Assembly (NCBI GenBank): GCA_948144175.1
Contig: CANXME010002154.1
Location: 1-64,000 of the forward strand
DNA length: 64,000 nt
Direction: 5' to 3'
Source of the DNA: Closterium sp. NIES-65
Taxonomy: Eukaryota > Streptophyta > Zygnematophyceae > Desmidiales > Closteriaceae
This document shows positions 1-11,464 of the stretch, one piece after another. Both the position numbers and the translations under genes were made by a program. Every line of letters begins with the position of its first letter. Position 1 is the first letter of the stretch. The notes under the pieces were generated by a model. It saw only the letters and a list, made by a program, of their open reading frames with translations. It searched no databases and was not told the origin of the DNA.

Positions 1-265
1 CTTTAGATGTGCTGGCCAAAGTGGCGTGTTCGGCTAACAGCAGGTGATTGCAAACGGCTAGGCGAGCAAGTAGCATCACGGGTAAGCCACTGTGAGCGAG
101 TCGTACTGTCAACTAGTCGGGAGGGGTAGGAGAGGCTCCAGACGTGAGGTCAAACATCGAAATACCGTCCTTAGAGTCGCTCAGTAAGAACAGCTCATCA
201 AGCCAAGACTGGAACTCTATCGGGCAGCCCTCCGGATCGAAGATGAGGACGCTGAGAGTCGCCAT
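1..265 (-). pseudogene. Copia gag N-terminus (element A), broken
   Basis: An ATG at 265 opens MATLSVLIFDPEG, homologous to the MATPSVLTFDAEG start of the other Gag proteins in the window. The similarity continues through the FDLTSGASPTPP motif. A TAG at about 113-115 interrupts the frame, and homology then continues (a degenerate LAVRRHL-like stretch) to the window edge. It would have been the capsid-forming structural protein. It is a dead fragment. Confidence 0.8.
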
Positions 266-935
266 AGCGGGCAGAGCAGGCGAGCGCGGTAGCAGCTGGG
301 CAGCACGCAAGCAGGGCAGGGCAGGGCAGCAGCCAGCAGGCGGCTCACGGACAGGTTAGCGCGGCTGCTAGCGGCGCATGGGTAAGGCAGGGCGCGCGGC
401 TGTTGGCGGCGCGCTGGTAGGGCAGGGCATGCGGCGGCGGTGACGCGCGGGCAGGGCAGGGCGCTCAGGGGCGGGCGGCTCGTGGGCAAGGCAGGGCGCG
501 CGGTGGCGAGCAGCGGACGGGAAAGGCAGCGCGCGCGGCGGCGATCAGCGCGCGGGCAGAGCGGCACGGTGCGGTGGCGAGCAGCGCGCAGACAGGGCGC
601 GCGGCGCAGCGGCGAGCGGTACGCGGGCGGGGCAGGGTGCGCGGCGGCGAGCAGCGCGCAGGCGCGCGCGCATGGCGACGAGCGACGCGCGGGCAAGGCA
701 GGGCACGCGGCGGCAAGCAGCGCGTAGGCAGGGCGCCGCGGCGCGGTGGCGAGTGGCGCGCGGGCAGAGCAGGGCACGCGGCAGCGAGCAGCACACGGGT
801 AGGGCAAGGCACGCAGCAGCAAGCAGCGCGCGGGCAGGGCGTGCGCGATAGCGCAACGCAGGGCAGGGCAAGGCGGCGCGAATCGTGGGGTAGCGCGGTT
901 CGGTGGGCCCTAAAAGAATCCGGTCCTAGGCTAGG
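266..935. repeat. GC-rich leader repeats of element A
   Basis: This is the untranslated leader between PBS and gag. It consists of degenerate short repeats built on GGCAGGGC, GCGCGCGG and GCGGCGAGCAGC. Long open frames through it on both strands come from base composition and do not resemble any protein. Equivalent but different arrays occupy the same position in B, F, G and I. Confidence 0.7.
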
Positions 936-951
936 ACCTGCTCTGAAACCA

Positions 952-1083
952 TGTTAAGAGAATGAACGAGGAATGATGAACTAGCAGCATGCAGGGGTAC
1001 AAGTAGGAAACCCTAATTGGGTTGTACCCCATATGAACTACCCCCACTACAGCCTAATCAACAAGCAGCATATAAGTTTAACA
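952..1083 (-). repeat. 5' LTR of element A with PBS
   Basis: This 132-bp LTR begins TGTTAA and ends TTAACA on the plus strand. The primer-binding site at 940-951 reads TGGTTTCAGAGC on the minus strand, a variant of the TGGTATCAGAGC initiator-Met type. A perfect 8-bp stem-loop (GGTCCTAG, one C, CTAGGACC) follows it, then GGGCCCACC. Confidence 0.85.
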
Positions 1084-1139
1084 AGGATCAGAATGCACGA
1101 ACAGTGAACAGTCGGCAGATGAAGGACTGAAACCCTAGA

Positions 1140-1801
1140 TCAGCCAAGAGTGGTGCGCAGGGTGTCGTGCCACTCATGAGGTGCTTGGCGCAGTCCATAG
1201 ACTGGTCGTTTCAGGCTCCACCTAGTGAAGCGGACTGCGTAGCTAGATCTCCTCGTGCAGGCTGCCCTAGAGAAAGACAGTTGAGGAAGTTTAGTGAGTT
1301 TCAGCTCGTGTCTCACTGTGCTGCGACGTGAAGTAACACCCAAAGAGCTGTCATTTTCGGGGTGGACGAGAAAGTCTAGAAAAAATCTATTTCCCTCACG
1401 ATGACGATGATTGGAGCCTCTAGCCACGTAGCACGTCTTGAAGACAGGTGGCGATCTTGGTGGTCGCTTCACCTTGAAGATCCACATGTCATCGCTACGT
1501 TCGCCCATGGAGGGGGGAACTGCGTCGACGTAGGTGCACGTGGATATCCAAGACGCCATCTCTCAGTCCATGGCTGCTATCCTTTGAGAGGCCCATGGCC
1601 CCAGCACTGCCTAAGTGTGAGTGCGAGAAGTCGGTACATCAAGGGCGTCGAGTCACCCCCAGGGGCTAGCAGCATGGCACAGAGATGGGGAGAAGGAGCT
1701 GCCATGAACTCCAGCTCAAACTTCCTGTCCTCTAGGACGTCACAGCCAAGGGCAGACTCTCCTCCGACAGATAGAGGATGGGTAGAAAGAGCAGCCACCA
1801 C
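1140..1801 (-). pseudogene. Old copia reverse-transcriptase fragment (L)
   Basis: The minus-strand segment aligns with the linker and first part of the reverse transcriptase of the other elements. Recognisable pieces are CDVLEDRKFELEF, MASWISTCTYVDAVPPS, MWIFKVKRPPRSPPVFK and RPVYGLRQAPHEWHDTLR. Frameshifts separate the pieces, and no LTRs or target duplication bound it. It keeps CAG (Gln) in the GLRQAP motif where F and G have TAG. Confidence 0.8.
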
Positions 1802-1859
1802 ACGGATGGCGTAGTCAAGGCGACGGGTGGTATCAAAATCAGAATCATGTATTTGATCT

Positions 1860-2186
1860 TACCATGGATGATGCTCGTACTTATGGACATATATGCTAAC
1901 GTTGACTATACTGCTGCTGGATCTGTTTGCTCGCGTGTTTCCTAGACTAGGATGCTTGCTTGTAGCTAGTGTAGGTGCTTGCGTTTCCAATGTAGGTGCT
2001 GTGTAGTTACTAGCCCATGTGTACCCATGGGTGATGCGTCGCTCTCCTTGATGTTGGACTCTGGCGCATCTCAGTGCTTCTTTCGTGACCACACCACTGT
2101 CACACCTCTTCATGCTCGCGTCTCAGTTGCCCAAGCTGATCATACTTTTGTACCAGCAGTCGCTCGCAGCTCTACCACCCTCCCGT
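1860..2186 (+). pseudogene. Old copia gag/protease fragment (K, left half)
   Basis: Plus-strand remnant with the aspartic-protease motif LDSGASQCFFRD, followed by TTVTPL and VSVAQAD. It stops at 2186 where element B inserted, and resumes beyond B at 9181 with LPCPTVPFGSL, exactly as the uninterrupted homologues read. The segment upstream of the protease (1860-2030) is badly decayed gag C-terminus. Confidence 0.8.
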
Positions 2187-2312
2187 TGTGAAGAAATGAG
2201 GAATGAATGAACTAGGAAAGAGGTGGGTACAAGTAGGAAAACCTAGAAATGTTGTACCCCATATTGTCTACCCCACTACAGCCTACACAGACTAAAGCAT
2301 ATAAGTTTAACA
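2187..2312 (-). repeat. 3' LTR of element B
   Basis: A 126-bp LTR (TGTTAA... ...TTCACA on the minus strand). It differs from the 5' LTR by a few point changes. Directly upstream in the element's sense lies the purine-rich GCCTATGGGGGTG tract (2313-2325), the likely plus-strand primer. Confidence 0.9.
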
Positions 2313-2508
2313 CACCCCCATAGGCAAAGTGGGGAGAACAAGTGGTCACAAGACCAGTCAAGCAAAGCAAAGCAAGCTCAGGGTGGAGCACAACGTCACC
2401 ACACAGTCCGAGCACAAGCTCAAGGCAACAAGGCCAGTTCACATACAAGATCATATATAAAGGTAAACAAGCAAGTGCTGGTATAGAAAGATCACAGTAA
2501 AAGCAAGG

Positions 2509-5500
2509 TCAAGAAGTGAGCAAGTGAGGCCAAGTAGGCACAAGACCTAGCATCGTACAGAAGCGCTGATGATCACAAGGCGGAAGTGCCTTGGAAAAGA
2601 TATCAGCAGTGTTGGCCTCAGAGGCCACGTAAGCAAGGCGCAGCTAACCACACTGCTGCAGCTCACGAGCAAGGAAGTAGCAAAGAGCAATGTGCTTCGT
2701 TCTGTGCTCCAGTCTGTGCTCCCGACACAAGGCCAGCATGGCCTTGTTGTCTACATACAGAACTAGAGGAGAACGAGGCGGCTCTCCTAGGTCAGTCAGC
2801 AGGTAGGTGAGCCAGCGTAGCTCCTGTGCAGCCATGACCCCCGCGTAGATCTCAGCCTCACAACTGGAGCCGAGAACAGAAGAAGAGCAGGTAGACCGCC
2901 ACGAAACAGAGCCGGAACCAAGGCTGAAGGTGTAACCCTGTGACGACCGCTGCGTAGCCTGGTCGTCAGCCCAAGAAGCGTCTGCATGACCTGTGAGGAC
3001 CACTGGACGTCGCCCTCCAAGAACTAGCCCCATGCCCGACGTACTGCACAAGTAGCGCAACACCCTCTTCGCTGCAGCCATGTGCTCTGTTTAGTGTCTC
3101 CCAGGAGCAACATAGCGTGCCAAGATGCTAAGAGGGTATGCAAAGTCAGGTGGTGTGCAAGTCATCAGGTACATGAGGCAGCCAACAAGCTCTGGGTACG
3201 GGCCACTCGGCTCTACGGACTCATCCGAAGGCAGAGCTGAGAGCGAGTGGCGAGTAGGCAGAGGAGTGGCCTGAGGCGAGGAGTACGTGAAGCCAAGCGC
3301 TGAAGGACCTGCTGCACCATGTGTGACTGAGTCAGGGTAATGGTGCGCTATGCTCTGTCCCGAGTGATCTGCAAGCCAAGGTAGCTGCGCAGTTCACCCA
3401 GGTCTGTGCACGTGTGTCTCTTCTGCAGCTCGGACTTCACGTGGGCGAGTCTAGCAGTGTCAGCAGTGGCAAAGACCAAGTCGTCGACGTACACGAGGAT
3501 GTAGAACGGCGGCAAAGAGGTGTCGGTGCGTAGAAACAGCGACGGTTTGGTAGTAGAAGGAGCAAACCCAAGAGCCGCAAGTGTAGTCCTCAGTGTGTCG
3601 TGCCACTCACAGGGCGCCTGGCGGAGACCGTAGACTATCCGCCAGAGGCTCCACTGGGTACCAGGGGGAAACGACCCAGTGAAGCCAGGTGGGCGGCGCA
3701 GCCAGATCTCCTCGTGCAGGCTGCCCTGTAGGAAAGCAGTGCTAAAGTCAAGAGAGTGAAGCTCGTATTCGCGCTGAGCGGCTATGTGCAGCAGCACCCG
3801 AAGAGTGGTCATCTTTGGGGTGGGAGAGAAGGTCTTAAAGAAGTCAACTCCCTGCCGCTGACTGAAGCCTCGAGCCACGTAACGCGCCTTGAAGACAGGC
3901 GGAGAACCCGGCGGCCGCTTCACCCTGAAAATCCACATGCCACTGACGATGTTCGCCCCAGGTGGGGGAACCTCGTCGACGTAGGTGCCTGTGGACTTCC
4001 AGGAAGCCATCTCTGCGTCCATGGCTGACTGCCACTGTGAGGAGTATGGACCCTCGATCGCCTCAGCGTACGATCGAGGAGTCGGGATGTCTGGTGCATC
4101 CGGGTCTCCCTCAGGGGCAATCAGCGTGGACACGAGATGAGGCAAAGCAGCAGAAAAAACACTGGAACTCCTCCTGCCTGTCCTCAAGGACGTCCGTGCT
4201 AAGAGCACACTCACCCCCGACGGACGGAGGACAGACAGACTCAGACTCAGCAAAAAGACTAGCAGCGTAGTCTAGACGACAGCGCGCAGCAAAGTCGACA
4301 AGCTCAGCAACTAAGGCAGACGCAGCAGTGGACTCAATGGAAGGGTCAGTGACAACAGTAGCGAGAAGACGTGTGACAGTAGGACTGGCAGCACGAAGAG
4401 AGTCAGACTCCGGGTCAGCAAGAGCAGGAAGAGAGGACTCTGGAGGAGACGGCAACGGGACACGCAGAGGAGCAGTGGAAGGACGCAGTGCCATCTGGTG
4501 TGGGCCTGGGACCGTAGGAGGATGCGGACGAGGAGCACGACGACTAGTGCGAGCAGCAAGAACAGGCGACGCAGGACGAGACGCAAGCTCACGACGCTCA
4601 GCAAGACCTTCAGTAGGACCAGTGTAGGGAGAAGGAGCAGGTAGGGGGGAGGCAGGCTGTAACTGTGACCAGCGACTGGACAGGCTGTGGACACTCTAAG
4701 GGAGGAGCAGGACCAGTAGAGGGTAGGAGACCAAGAACCTGCTCAAGAAGCGGAACGAAGTACGGCCGCGGCCGCGCAGCGCCTCCAGAACCAACAGGGA
4801 CAGCACCAGTCCCCCCAGCGGCAGCACCAGCGCCAGCAGCACCTCCAGCTCCAACAGCGCCAACTCCAGCACCCTCAGAAGCACCAGCGCGAGCAGGCAC
4901 CTCTAGCACCAACACCCCCAGCAGCTCTAGCTCCAGCAGGACCGTCAGCTCCAGTACCGCCAGCAGCTCCAGCAGTACCTCCAGCAGAACCAACTCCAGC
5001 AGCACCCCCGGTCCTAGCAGCTCCAGTACCGCCAGTACGAGCACCTCCAAGACCAGCAGCAACAGTAGCACCTCCAGCTCCAGCAGCACGGCTCCAGCGC
5101 CGGGCAAACCACTCGCGCAGCTCTTGCGGAGAGAGTAGCTCCCGCCTGGACGAAGCACCGCCAGAGGTCACACAAGCAAACCCAGCACCCCCAGGCTCAG
5201 CACCCCCAAGCTCCGTACCCCCAGGCACAGCACCCCCAGGCTCCGCACCCCCAGGCTCCGTACCCCCAGGCTCAGCACCCCCAGGCTCCACACTCCCAGG
5301 CTCAGCACCCCCAGACTCAGCACCCCTAGGCTCAGCACCCATCGACTCAGCACCCCCAGACCCGGCACCCACAGGCTCAGCACCCCTAGCAGCACCAGAG
5401 TCAACAGCTACCTCGACAGGCTTGACTGCGTCTACCTGGGACACACCTGACGGGGCAGGACCCTGAGGGGGGAGGGGGTCTACCGGGGGAGGACCTGGCG

Positions 5501-6680
5501 CAAGGAAGAGCGGCGGCGGGGGGAGGGGAGCAGTGCGGTAGGGGAAGAGACGGTAGTAAGGCACCGACTCGTCAAAGGTGACGTCCTGGGAGGACAGAAC
5601 ACGGCGCGAGGTGGGGTGGTAAAACTGCCAACCAGGCGCGTCAGGGGGGAAGCCAAGGAAGACGCAGGGAACAGCACGGGGGGGACAGCTTGTCCGCGGA
5701 CAAGTCGCGGACAAACGCCCGAGATCCCCAGACCCGAAACGCAGACGCATTGTCAACCTTCCCTGACCACCGTAAGGTGGGGGAGGTCTCTCGCAAGGAG
5801 ACCCGGGGCTGAAGGTTGAGCAGATGCGCTGCGTACTAAAACCGCAAACGGCCACAGAAAATGGGGAGCAGCCGCATGCATCATGGACGTACGAGCGACG
5901 TCCATGACCATGCCAATGCGGCGCTCGGCAATCCCATTTTGCTGTGGAGAGGCCAGAAGCGTGCAGGTCTGGCGGATGCCCTATGCACGACAGAAGGCTC
6001 CCAGACGAGCAGAGGAAAACTTCCGCCTCTGTCAGAGTGCAGACGTAAAACAGGAAAGTCCGAGCCGAAACTCTCTCAGAGCTCGAGACAAGCTGCGCAA
6101 GGGGAACACTGTGGTGTAACGCGAGTAGTCGTCAACCACCAACAGGAAGTAACGCTCGTGACCCTGGCCACGGACGCGGGCGGGGCCCCACACGTCCATG
6201 TGAAGAGTCTGCAAGGGAGCCTCTGTTGGAGGAACTCGGAGGAGTGAGGGGCGGCGCGCTGCCGCCACTCGACGCAGGGTACGCAGGTAGGGGCAGGCCC
6301 CGGAGGGAGGGGAGGGAGGGACATGGGGAGACCACAGACAAGGACATGGGAGGCCATGCCTCGGAGACGAGGCAGGGAGGGGTGACCAAGGCGGTGGTGC
6401 CAAAGGAGAGTCTGGTGGGATAGGAGACGACACAAGCAGGGAGCAGACTCAGGACCAGACCTGGACGCTGCAGCAAACACCTGACTCAACGCAGCTACCT
6501 GACCAGACTCAGCAACCGGAGGAGACTCAGTAGTCAGTGTGTACAGGCTCGACCGCGGCCGACGGGTAAACGTGGCCAAGTGTCGGCCCGTGCGAGCACA
6601 CGTGCAGTGGGTCACCCGGTGACGCGCACGAGTGAACTGGTCAACCCCCCCATCCTGTAGGTCAGCACCACTCACCAAGT
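2509..6680 (-). pseudogene. Copia pol (integrase, RT, RNase H) of element B
   Basis: Reading down the minus strand: a GAG-pre-integrase segment with the HHRLGHPSL zinc-binding motif and a CVPC pair (about 6,460-6,260); the integrase start LHMDVWGPA; a deletion that joins PLRS to LSRALREF and removes part of the core; the SPQQNGIAER segment; an integrase C-terminus (VFLGFPPDAPGWQFYHP); a Gly/Glu/Pro repeat linker; RT with YVDDLVFATAD at about 3,490; and RNase H with GHADASWADD and YVDNKAMLAL, ending at TGA 2509-2511. At least four frameshifts interrupt it. The CAG of GLRQAP is intact here. Confidence 0.85.
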
Positions 6681-8379
6681 TCGTAGAGAACGAGGGGAGG
6701 TAGAGACCTCACAGGGTGCCAGAGGGGGCTTCCGGACATAGTAAGACAGTGGAGAAGCGAGCAAGGACAGGACCCCCAGAGGGGTCCGCCTGGGAGACCG
6801 CATCCGGCCGACTAAGCGGCGTAAGCGTGGTGCGGTCTCGAAAGAAGGAGCGGGAAGCACCCGATACAAGGGTGAAGGTGTGTAAGGCCCGAGCCGCCAT
6901 GGTACCTGAAGAGAGCAGACTCACCAGCACTTGGGGCAGCAGACGCACTAGCACCTAGAGGAGCAGCCTCACCAGCACCTAGAGCAGCAGCCTCAATGCC
7001 CGGGTCAGGCATAACACACAGGTAACAGTCACCCTCATCACTAGTAGACACAGCATACATGGCAGCAAAAATAGCATCATAGTCAAGATCAAAGATAGCA
7101 GCCCCCGCCCTAGATAGCTCTCCCCAGCGAGGGATCTCAGTGGCGTCAGGGAACTGGAGACGCCAAGCGTCCGTCAGGCGGCCGAAGCAGCGCTGGGTGG
7201 AGTGCGAGCCCCCGCACTGCTCACCAGCGCGGTCGCCGGTACGGAGGACGTAGGTACAGGGACCAGTACCCCCACCTCGCTGACGCCCAGCGTACCACTC
7301 ACGAAGCTGCTGGGGGGACGGGGTCTCACGAGTGCGCTGCTGCAGCTGGCGTGGACCACCACCGGAGCCCCTCCTCTGTGCAGAGCCGCGACCAGCTCCA
7401 CCGCCTCCGCCGCCGCCGCCCCCGCCACCTCCGCCGCCTCCGCTCCCACCGCCACGGCCGCCGCCTCCTCCGCCTCCACTGCTGCCACCGACACCTCCAC
7501 CCCCGCCACCACTCCCACCACCGCCCCCACCCCCTCCAGTGCCTCCACCGCCACCTCCACCGCCCTCGCCAGCCCTTCTAGCGCCCTTGCCCCCCTTGCC
7601 CTTGCCGGTGCAGCGTCTCTCGCTAGGGGCAGACGCAGCGCCGACCGACTCGAAGCCAACGAGGTTGGCCGCAGCAGCAGAAGCAACAGAGGGCAAGAGG
7701 GGGGAGGGGGAACACCCCTCAAAGACGGGGGGTACGAGGGTCACCACGAGAGGCTCCTACAACGACTATGCTTTTCTCTGCTGCCAGGAGGCGCTCCTCG
7801 AGGAGGTCAACGGTTAGAGTGGTGGGGCAAAACTGAGAGGAAGTGGTCCCTGACTAAACGAAGGGAGTCAGGGAGCCGGGTGACTATGTAGTAGAGGGTG
7901 ATGTACATGGGGGGATGGTTCTTGGCACAGAACTCAGCAGGAAGCGCAGCGCGGTAGCGAGTGTCACTAGTGCGAAGGTGCGTAATGAGGTCAGCGACTG
8001 TGGGAAAGGCAGCAAGGTCAGGGAACAGGTACGGCAGCATGAGGCGGCTAAGAGGAGCAGTGGCAGGGGAAGAGTAGCGTGCAACTACAGCGTCGTACAA
8101 GGTCTTAGCACTCTTGTACTGACTAAAGTGCGCAAGCTCAGCGGTCGGTAAGTGGCGACGCACAGCAAGACGGGCAGCAGCATCGCGTGTGGCCCACTGT
8201 GAGCGAACAGTGCTGTCACCAGTAGCAGGCGGGGTAGGAGAGGCACCAGAGGTGAGATCAAACAGGGAGAGTCCGTCTGCCCTATCGCACTGGAGGAAGA
8301 GCTGGAGGTCATCGACCCAGACCTCAAAGTCAGCAGCACGACCCTCAGCATCAAAGGTAAGGACACTGGGGGTAGCCAT
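6681..8379 (-). pseudogene. Copia gag-protease of element B
   Basis: ATG at 8379 begins MATPSVLTFDAEGRAADF. Gag runs through LRTSDTRYRAALPAEF, then a one-base loss near 7,830 (LSVLPHH in place of LSVCPTT) and a compensating gain near 7,725 interrupt it. A long poly-Gly stretch (about 7,600-7,390) precedes a zinc-knuckle-like CX13CX3HX4C motif at about 7,255-7,190. In the protease motif the catalytic Asp is replaced: codon GTA at 6865-6867 gives VSGASRSFF instead of DSGA. Confidence 0.85.
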
Positions 8380-8419
8380 GACACCAGTGGTCTAGCAGGG
8401 AGTGCTCTCACCAATCCGG

Positions 8420-9037
8420 GTGGGTAGGGCCGGTGCGCGCCGGGAGGAACAGTAGCGGCTCGATGGCGGCTCGACGGCGGCTCGGCGGCTCGGCGGCTAG
8501 GTGGCTCGGCGGCTCGGCTGCTGAGCGGCTCGGCTGCTGGGCGGCTCGGCTGCTGGGCGGCTCGGCGGCTGGGCGGCTCGGCTGCTGGGCGGCTCGGCTG
8601 CTGGGCGGCTGAAGGGGCCGTGAAGGGCGGCGACGGGGCCGCAAAGGGCGGCGACGGGGCCGATAGGGGCGGCGACGGGGCTGCTAGGGGCGGCGACGGG
8701 GCCGCAAAGGGGCCGCGAGGGGCCTCGAAGGGCGGCGACGGGGCCGCTAGGGGCGGCGACAGGGCCGCGAAGGGGCCGCGAGGGGCCTAGTGGGGGCGGC
8801 GACGGGGCCGCGAAGGGGCCGCGAGGGGCCTAGAGTGGCGGCGACGGGGCCGCAAAGGACGGCGACGAGGCTGTAAGGGGTGGCGACGGGGCCGCTAAGG
8901 GTGGCGCGAGGGGCCGTGAGAGGCGACGTGAGGGCGGCCAACGGGGCGCGCCTCGGGCAGGGGCGACTCGCGCTCCGGTCAGGAAATATAAGTCGATTTC
9001 AGTGGTGGGCCCTGAGAAGCGTTCCCACTAGGGAACC
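8420..9037. repeat. Leader repeat arrays of element B
   Basis: Two tandem families fill the leader: CGGCTCGGCGGCT/GCTGGGCG units next to gag (about 8,450-8,615) and GGGGCCG(C/T)GA-GGGGCGGCGAC units further upstream (about 8,620-8,920). They carry no protein similarity. Confidence 0.75.
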
Positions 9038-9049
9038 TGCTCTATACCA

Positions 9050-9175
9050 TGTGAAGAAATGAGGAATGAATGAACTAGGAAAGAGGTGGATACAAGTAGG
9101 AAAGCCTAGAAATGTTGTACCCCATATTGTCTACCCCACTACAGCCTACACAGACTATAGCATATAAGTTTGACA
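9050..9175 (-). repeat. 5' LTR of element B with PBS
   Basis: A 126-bp LTR. The PBS (9038-9049) directly abuts it and reads TGGTATAGAGCA on the minus strand. It is followed by the hairpin GTTCCC/GGGAAC and then GGGCCCACC. Confidence 0.9.
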
Positions 9176-9180
9176 CCCGT

Positions 9181-10117
9181 GCCCAACTGTCCCCTTTGGT
9201 TCTCTCACTGGTCTCCACATCCCCTTGTTCTCTAGGAACTTGGTGGGTGTTGGACACCTTCATGACAGTGGGGTCACAGTAACTTTCACAGGAGAGGTTT
9301 GCGACCTGTACGGACGCTGCTACCGGGTCACATCTTGCCACGTTCTCCCGGGAACCCCGCTAAGGTATCTTCACACATGACACCGCGTCCCCCCAGGTAG
9401 CAACGTCTGGTCAAGTTGCCGCATCATGCTCCTGTCGAGCGCTCACTCACCCAACTATCCTGTAGCACCGGCGTCTTGGTCACCCGTCCCTCCCACGCCT
9501 CCGTCACATGTCCAGCCTCCGTCTTGTCTCAAGTCTCCCGTCCGTGTTTAGTTGGTCACCCATCCCTCCTACACCTCTGTCACATGTCCAGCCTCCGTCT
9601 TGTCTCAAGTCTCCCGTCCGTGTTTAGGTCGCTCCCTCCTTCACCTTCGTCGCCGTGCACTCCTTGCGTCAAGCGACGGCTACGCGCCATCCGTCACTCA
9701 TCTCTTCGACTAGCCTCCGAGCCCCTCCACACTCTCCAGTTGGACGTCTGAAGATCGCCCACACCTCCAGGGTCCATGCCCGTGCGCCCCATTTTCTGTG
9801 ACTACGCCGCCCACCAGCTGAACCTCTGGCCGCATAACTCTCGCCCGAAGGTTTCCTCGACATGTCTTTGGACTGGGTCCCCTAGTGTTGCGTTGGAGTT
9901 TTGTGTCTCGGGCTGCCTTGGGTTTGTCCGCAATACCTTTGCGGACAAGCTCTCGGCTCGCACCTTCCCTTGTGCCTTCCTTGGTTTCCTAGTCGACGCC
10001 CCTGACTTTGTCTTTTACCACCCACCCCTCCACCGGTTCTTTGACTTCCATAACGTCACATTTGACAAGTCTGCGTCCTACTACGCCCGCTACCCCTGCT
10101 ATCCAAATATACGGTAA
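9181..10117 (+). pseudogene. Old copia pol fragment (K, right half)
   Basis: This continues the left half of K after element B. LPCPTVPFGSLTGLHIPLFS matches the protease tail. A 76-bp tandem duplication of the GHPSLLHLCHMSSLRL segment follows (9475-9550 and 9551-9626), then CTPCVKR and LHTLQLDV. The integrase core is deleted at about 9,750, after which PIFCDYAAHQLNLWP and VTFDKSASYY (integrase C-terminus) remain. It ends at a TAA near 10,117. No LTR of K is seen. Confidence 0.8.
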
Positions 10118-10166
10118 AGATGATTTGACACGTGACTCAAACGTTTGAGATAACCAAACAGGTGTA

Positions 10167-10356
10167 CGTTAGAATATATCTGTAACTGCCTGTAGCTGTA
10201 GTTAGTGTAGTTATTATAAACTTTGTTAGGTGGTGCACCTTCTTTGTTCATTTGCTATATGTTCTTGCAAACCTATAGTGAAGTCATTCATTCTCCTTTT
10301 CAGCTTCCTCGACACTCACTAGCCATGGCTCCTAGTCTAGCTAGGACTCTTTGACA
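10167..10356 (+). repeat. 5' LTR of element C
   Basis: A 190-bp LTR whose first base is C instead of the expected T. It is otherwise nearly identical to 11988-12177 and ends CTTTGACA directly before the PBS. Confidence 0.9.
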
Positions 10357-10439
10357 TGGTATCAGAGCAAACTACGTTCCTGGCCTAATGCTTCCGCTCC
10401 TACTCTGTGTACCGCACGCCCCGTGGCGTGCCCCTCGCG

Positions 10440-11220
10440 AGACCCTTAGTGGCCCCGTCGCCTCCCTTCCAGGCCCTTCGCGGCCCCTTCGCAGCCCCGT
10501 CGCCGCCCCTATCGGCCCCGTCGCCGACCTTTCAGGCCCCTCGCGGCCCCCTTCGCGGCCCCGACGCCACCTTTACCGGCCCGTCGCCGCCCTTCCAGGC
10601 CCCTCGCGGCCCCTTCGCGGCCCCGTCGCCGCCCTTATCGGCCCGGTCGTCGCCTTCAGCGGCCCCGTCGCCGCCTTTTGCGGCCCCGTCGCCACCCCTA
10701 CCGGCCCCGTCGCCGACCGTTCAGGCCCTTCCCGGCCCCCTTCGCAGCCCTGTCGCCGCCTCCAGCGGCCCCGTCGCCGCCCCTACCGGCCCTGTCGCCG
10801 ACCTTTCAGGCCCCTCGCGGCCCCTTCGCGGCCCCGTCGCCGCCCCTATCGGCCCCGTCGCCGCCTCAAGCGGCCCCGTCGCCGCCTCCAGCGGCCCCGT
10901 CGCCGCCCCTATCGGCCCCGTCGCCGCCTCCAGCGGCCCCGTCGCCGCCCCTTGCGGCCCCGTCGCTGCCCCTTTCGGCCCTGCCTCGACCCCGACCCCG
11001 GCCCTGCCCCGACCCTGTCGCGGCCCCTCGGCGCGGCCCTGCCCCGACCCTGTCGCGGCCCCGTCCCGGACCTGCCCCGACCCTGTCGCGGCCCCGTCCC
11101 GGACCTGCCCCGGCCCCGGCCCTGCCCTGACCCTGTCGCGGCCCTATCGCGGCCCTCCCCCTGCTATGCCCCGACCCTGCCTCGACCCTGCCCCGGCCCC
11201 GCCCCGGCCATGCTCCGTCG
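10440..11220. repeat. GGCCCCGTCGCCGCC repeat array in element C
   Basis: Degenerate 15-24-bp units built on GGCCCCGTCGCCGCC, grading into CCCTGCCCCGACCCTGTCGC units after 10,980. A long open frame through the array exists only because of the composition: two other plus frames are open as well. I see no coding evidence. Confidence 0.75.
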
Positions 11221-11347
11221 CCTGTCGCGGCGCACCGGGGGTACGTGCACCGCCCCCCCCTCTTTTTCCCGTCGCCCGTTGCGGCTCCCTGGGGGGCCGC
11301 ACGCGGCCCCCTCAGGTCGCCTCGACAGGCGACGGGAGGGGCGACCT

Positions 11348-11385
<38 letters not shown>

Positions 11386-11464
11386 GCGTCGCCCCTTCTG
11401 CCGCCTGCTTTGGCGCCCTGGGAGGCCGCGCGTCGCCCCCCCCCCCCCCTCCCCCCCCCCCCCC
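11348..11464. repeat. G37 run facing C14-T-C14 run
   Basis: An uninterrupted run of about 37 G (11348-11384) is followed about 50 bp later by 14 C, one T and 14 C (11436-11464). The two runs are complementary and could fold back on each other, or form G-quadruplexes. Run lengths may be inexact because homopolymers of this size are hard to sequence. Confidence 0.8.

Larger units (their letters stand above)
1..1083 (-). mobile_element. Copia element A, truncated by window edge
   Basis: This is the 5' end of a minus-strand Ty1/copia element. It has one LTR (952-1083), a primer-binding site, a GC-rich leader and the start of gag, and the rest lies outside the window. The LTR/PBS/leader/gag order matches elements B, F, G and I. 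No target duplication can be tested because the other end is missing. Confidence 0.85.
2187..9175 (-). mobile_element. Ty1/copia retrotransposon B, full length but dead
   Basis: A 6,989-bp minus-strand element with 126-bp LTRs at both ends. Exact target duplications CCCGT lie at 2182-2186 and 9176-9180. It is inserted in element K, whose pol reading resumes across it. The order is LTR, PBS, leader, gag, protease, integrase, RT, RNase H, LTR, which defines copia rather than gypsy. The coding region carries several frameshifts, an integrase deletion and a lost protease active site, so it needed help to move or has decayed since. Confidence 0.93.
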
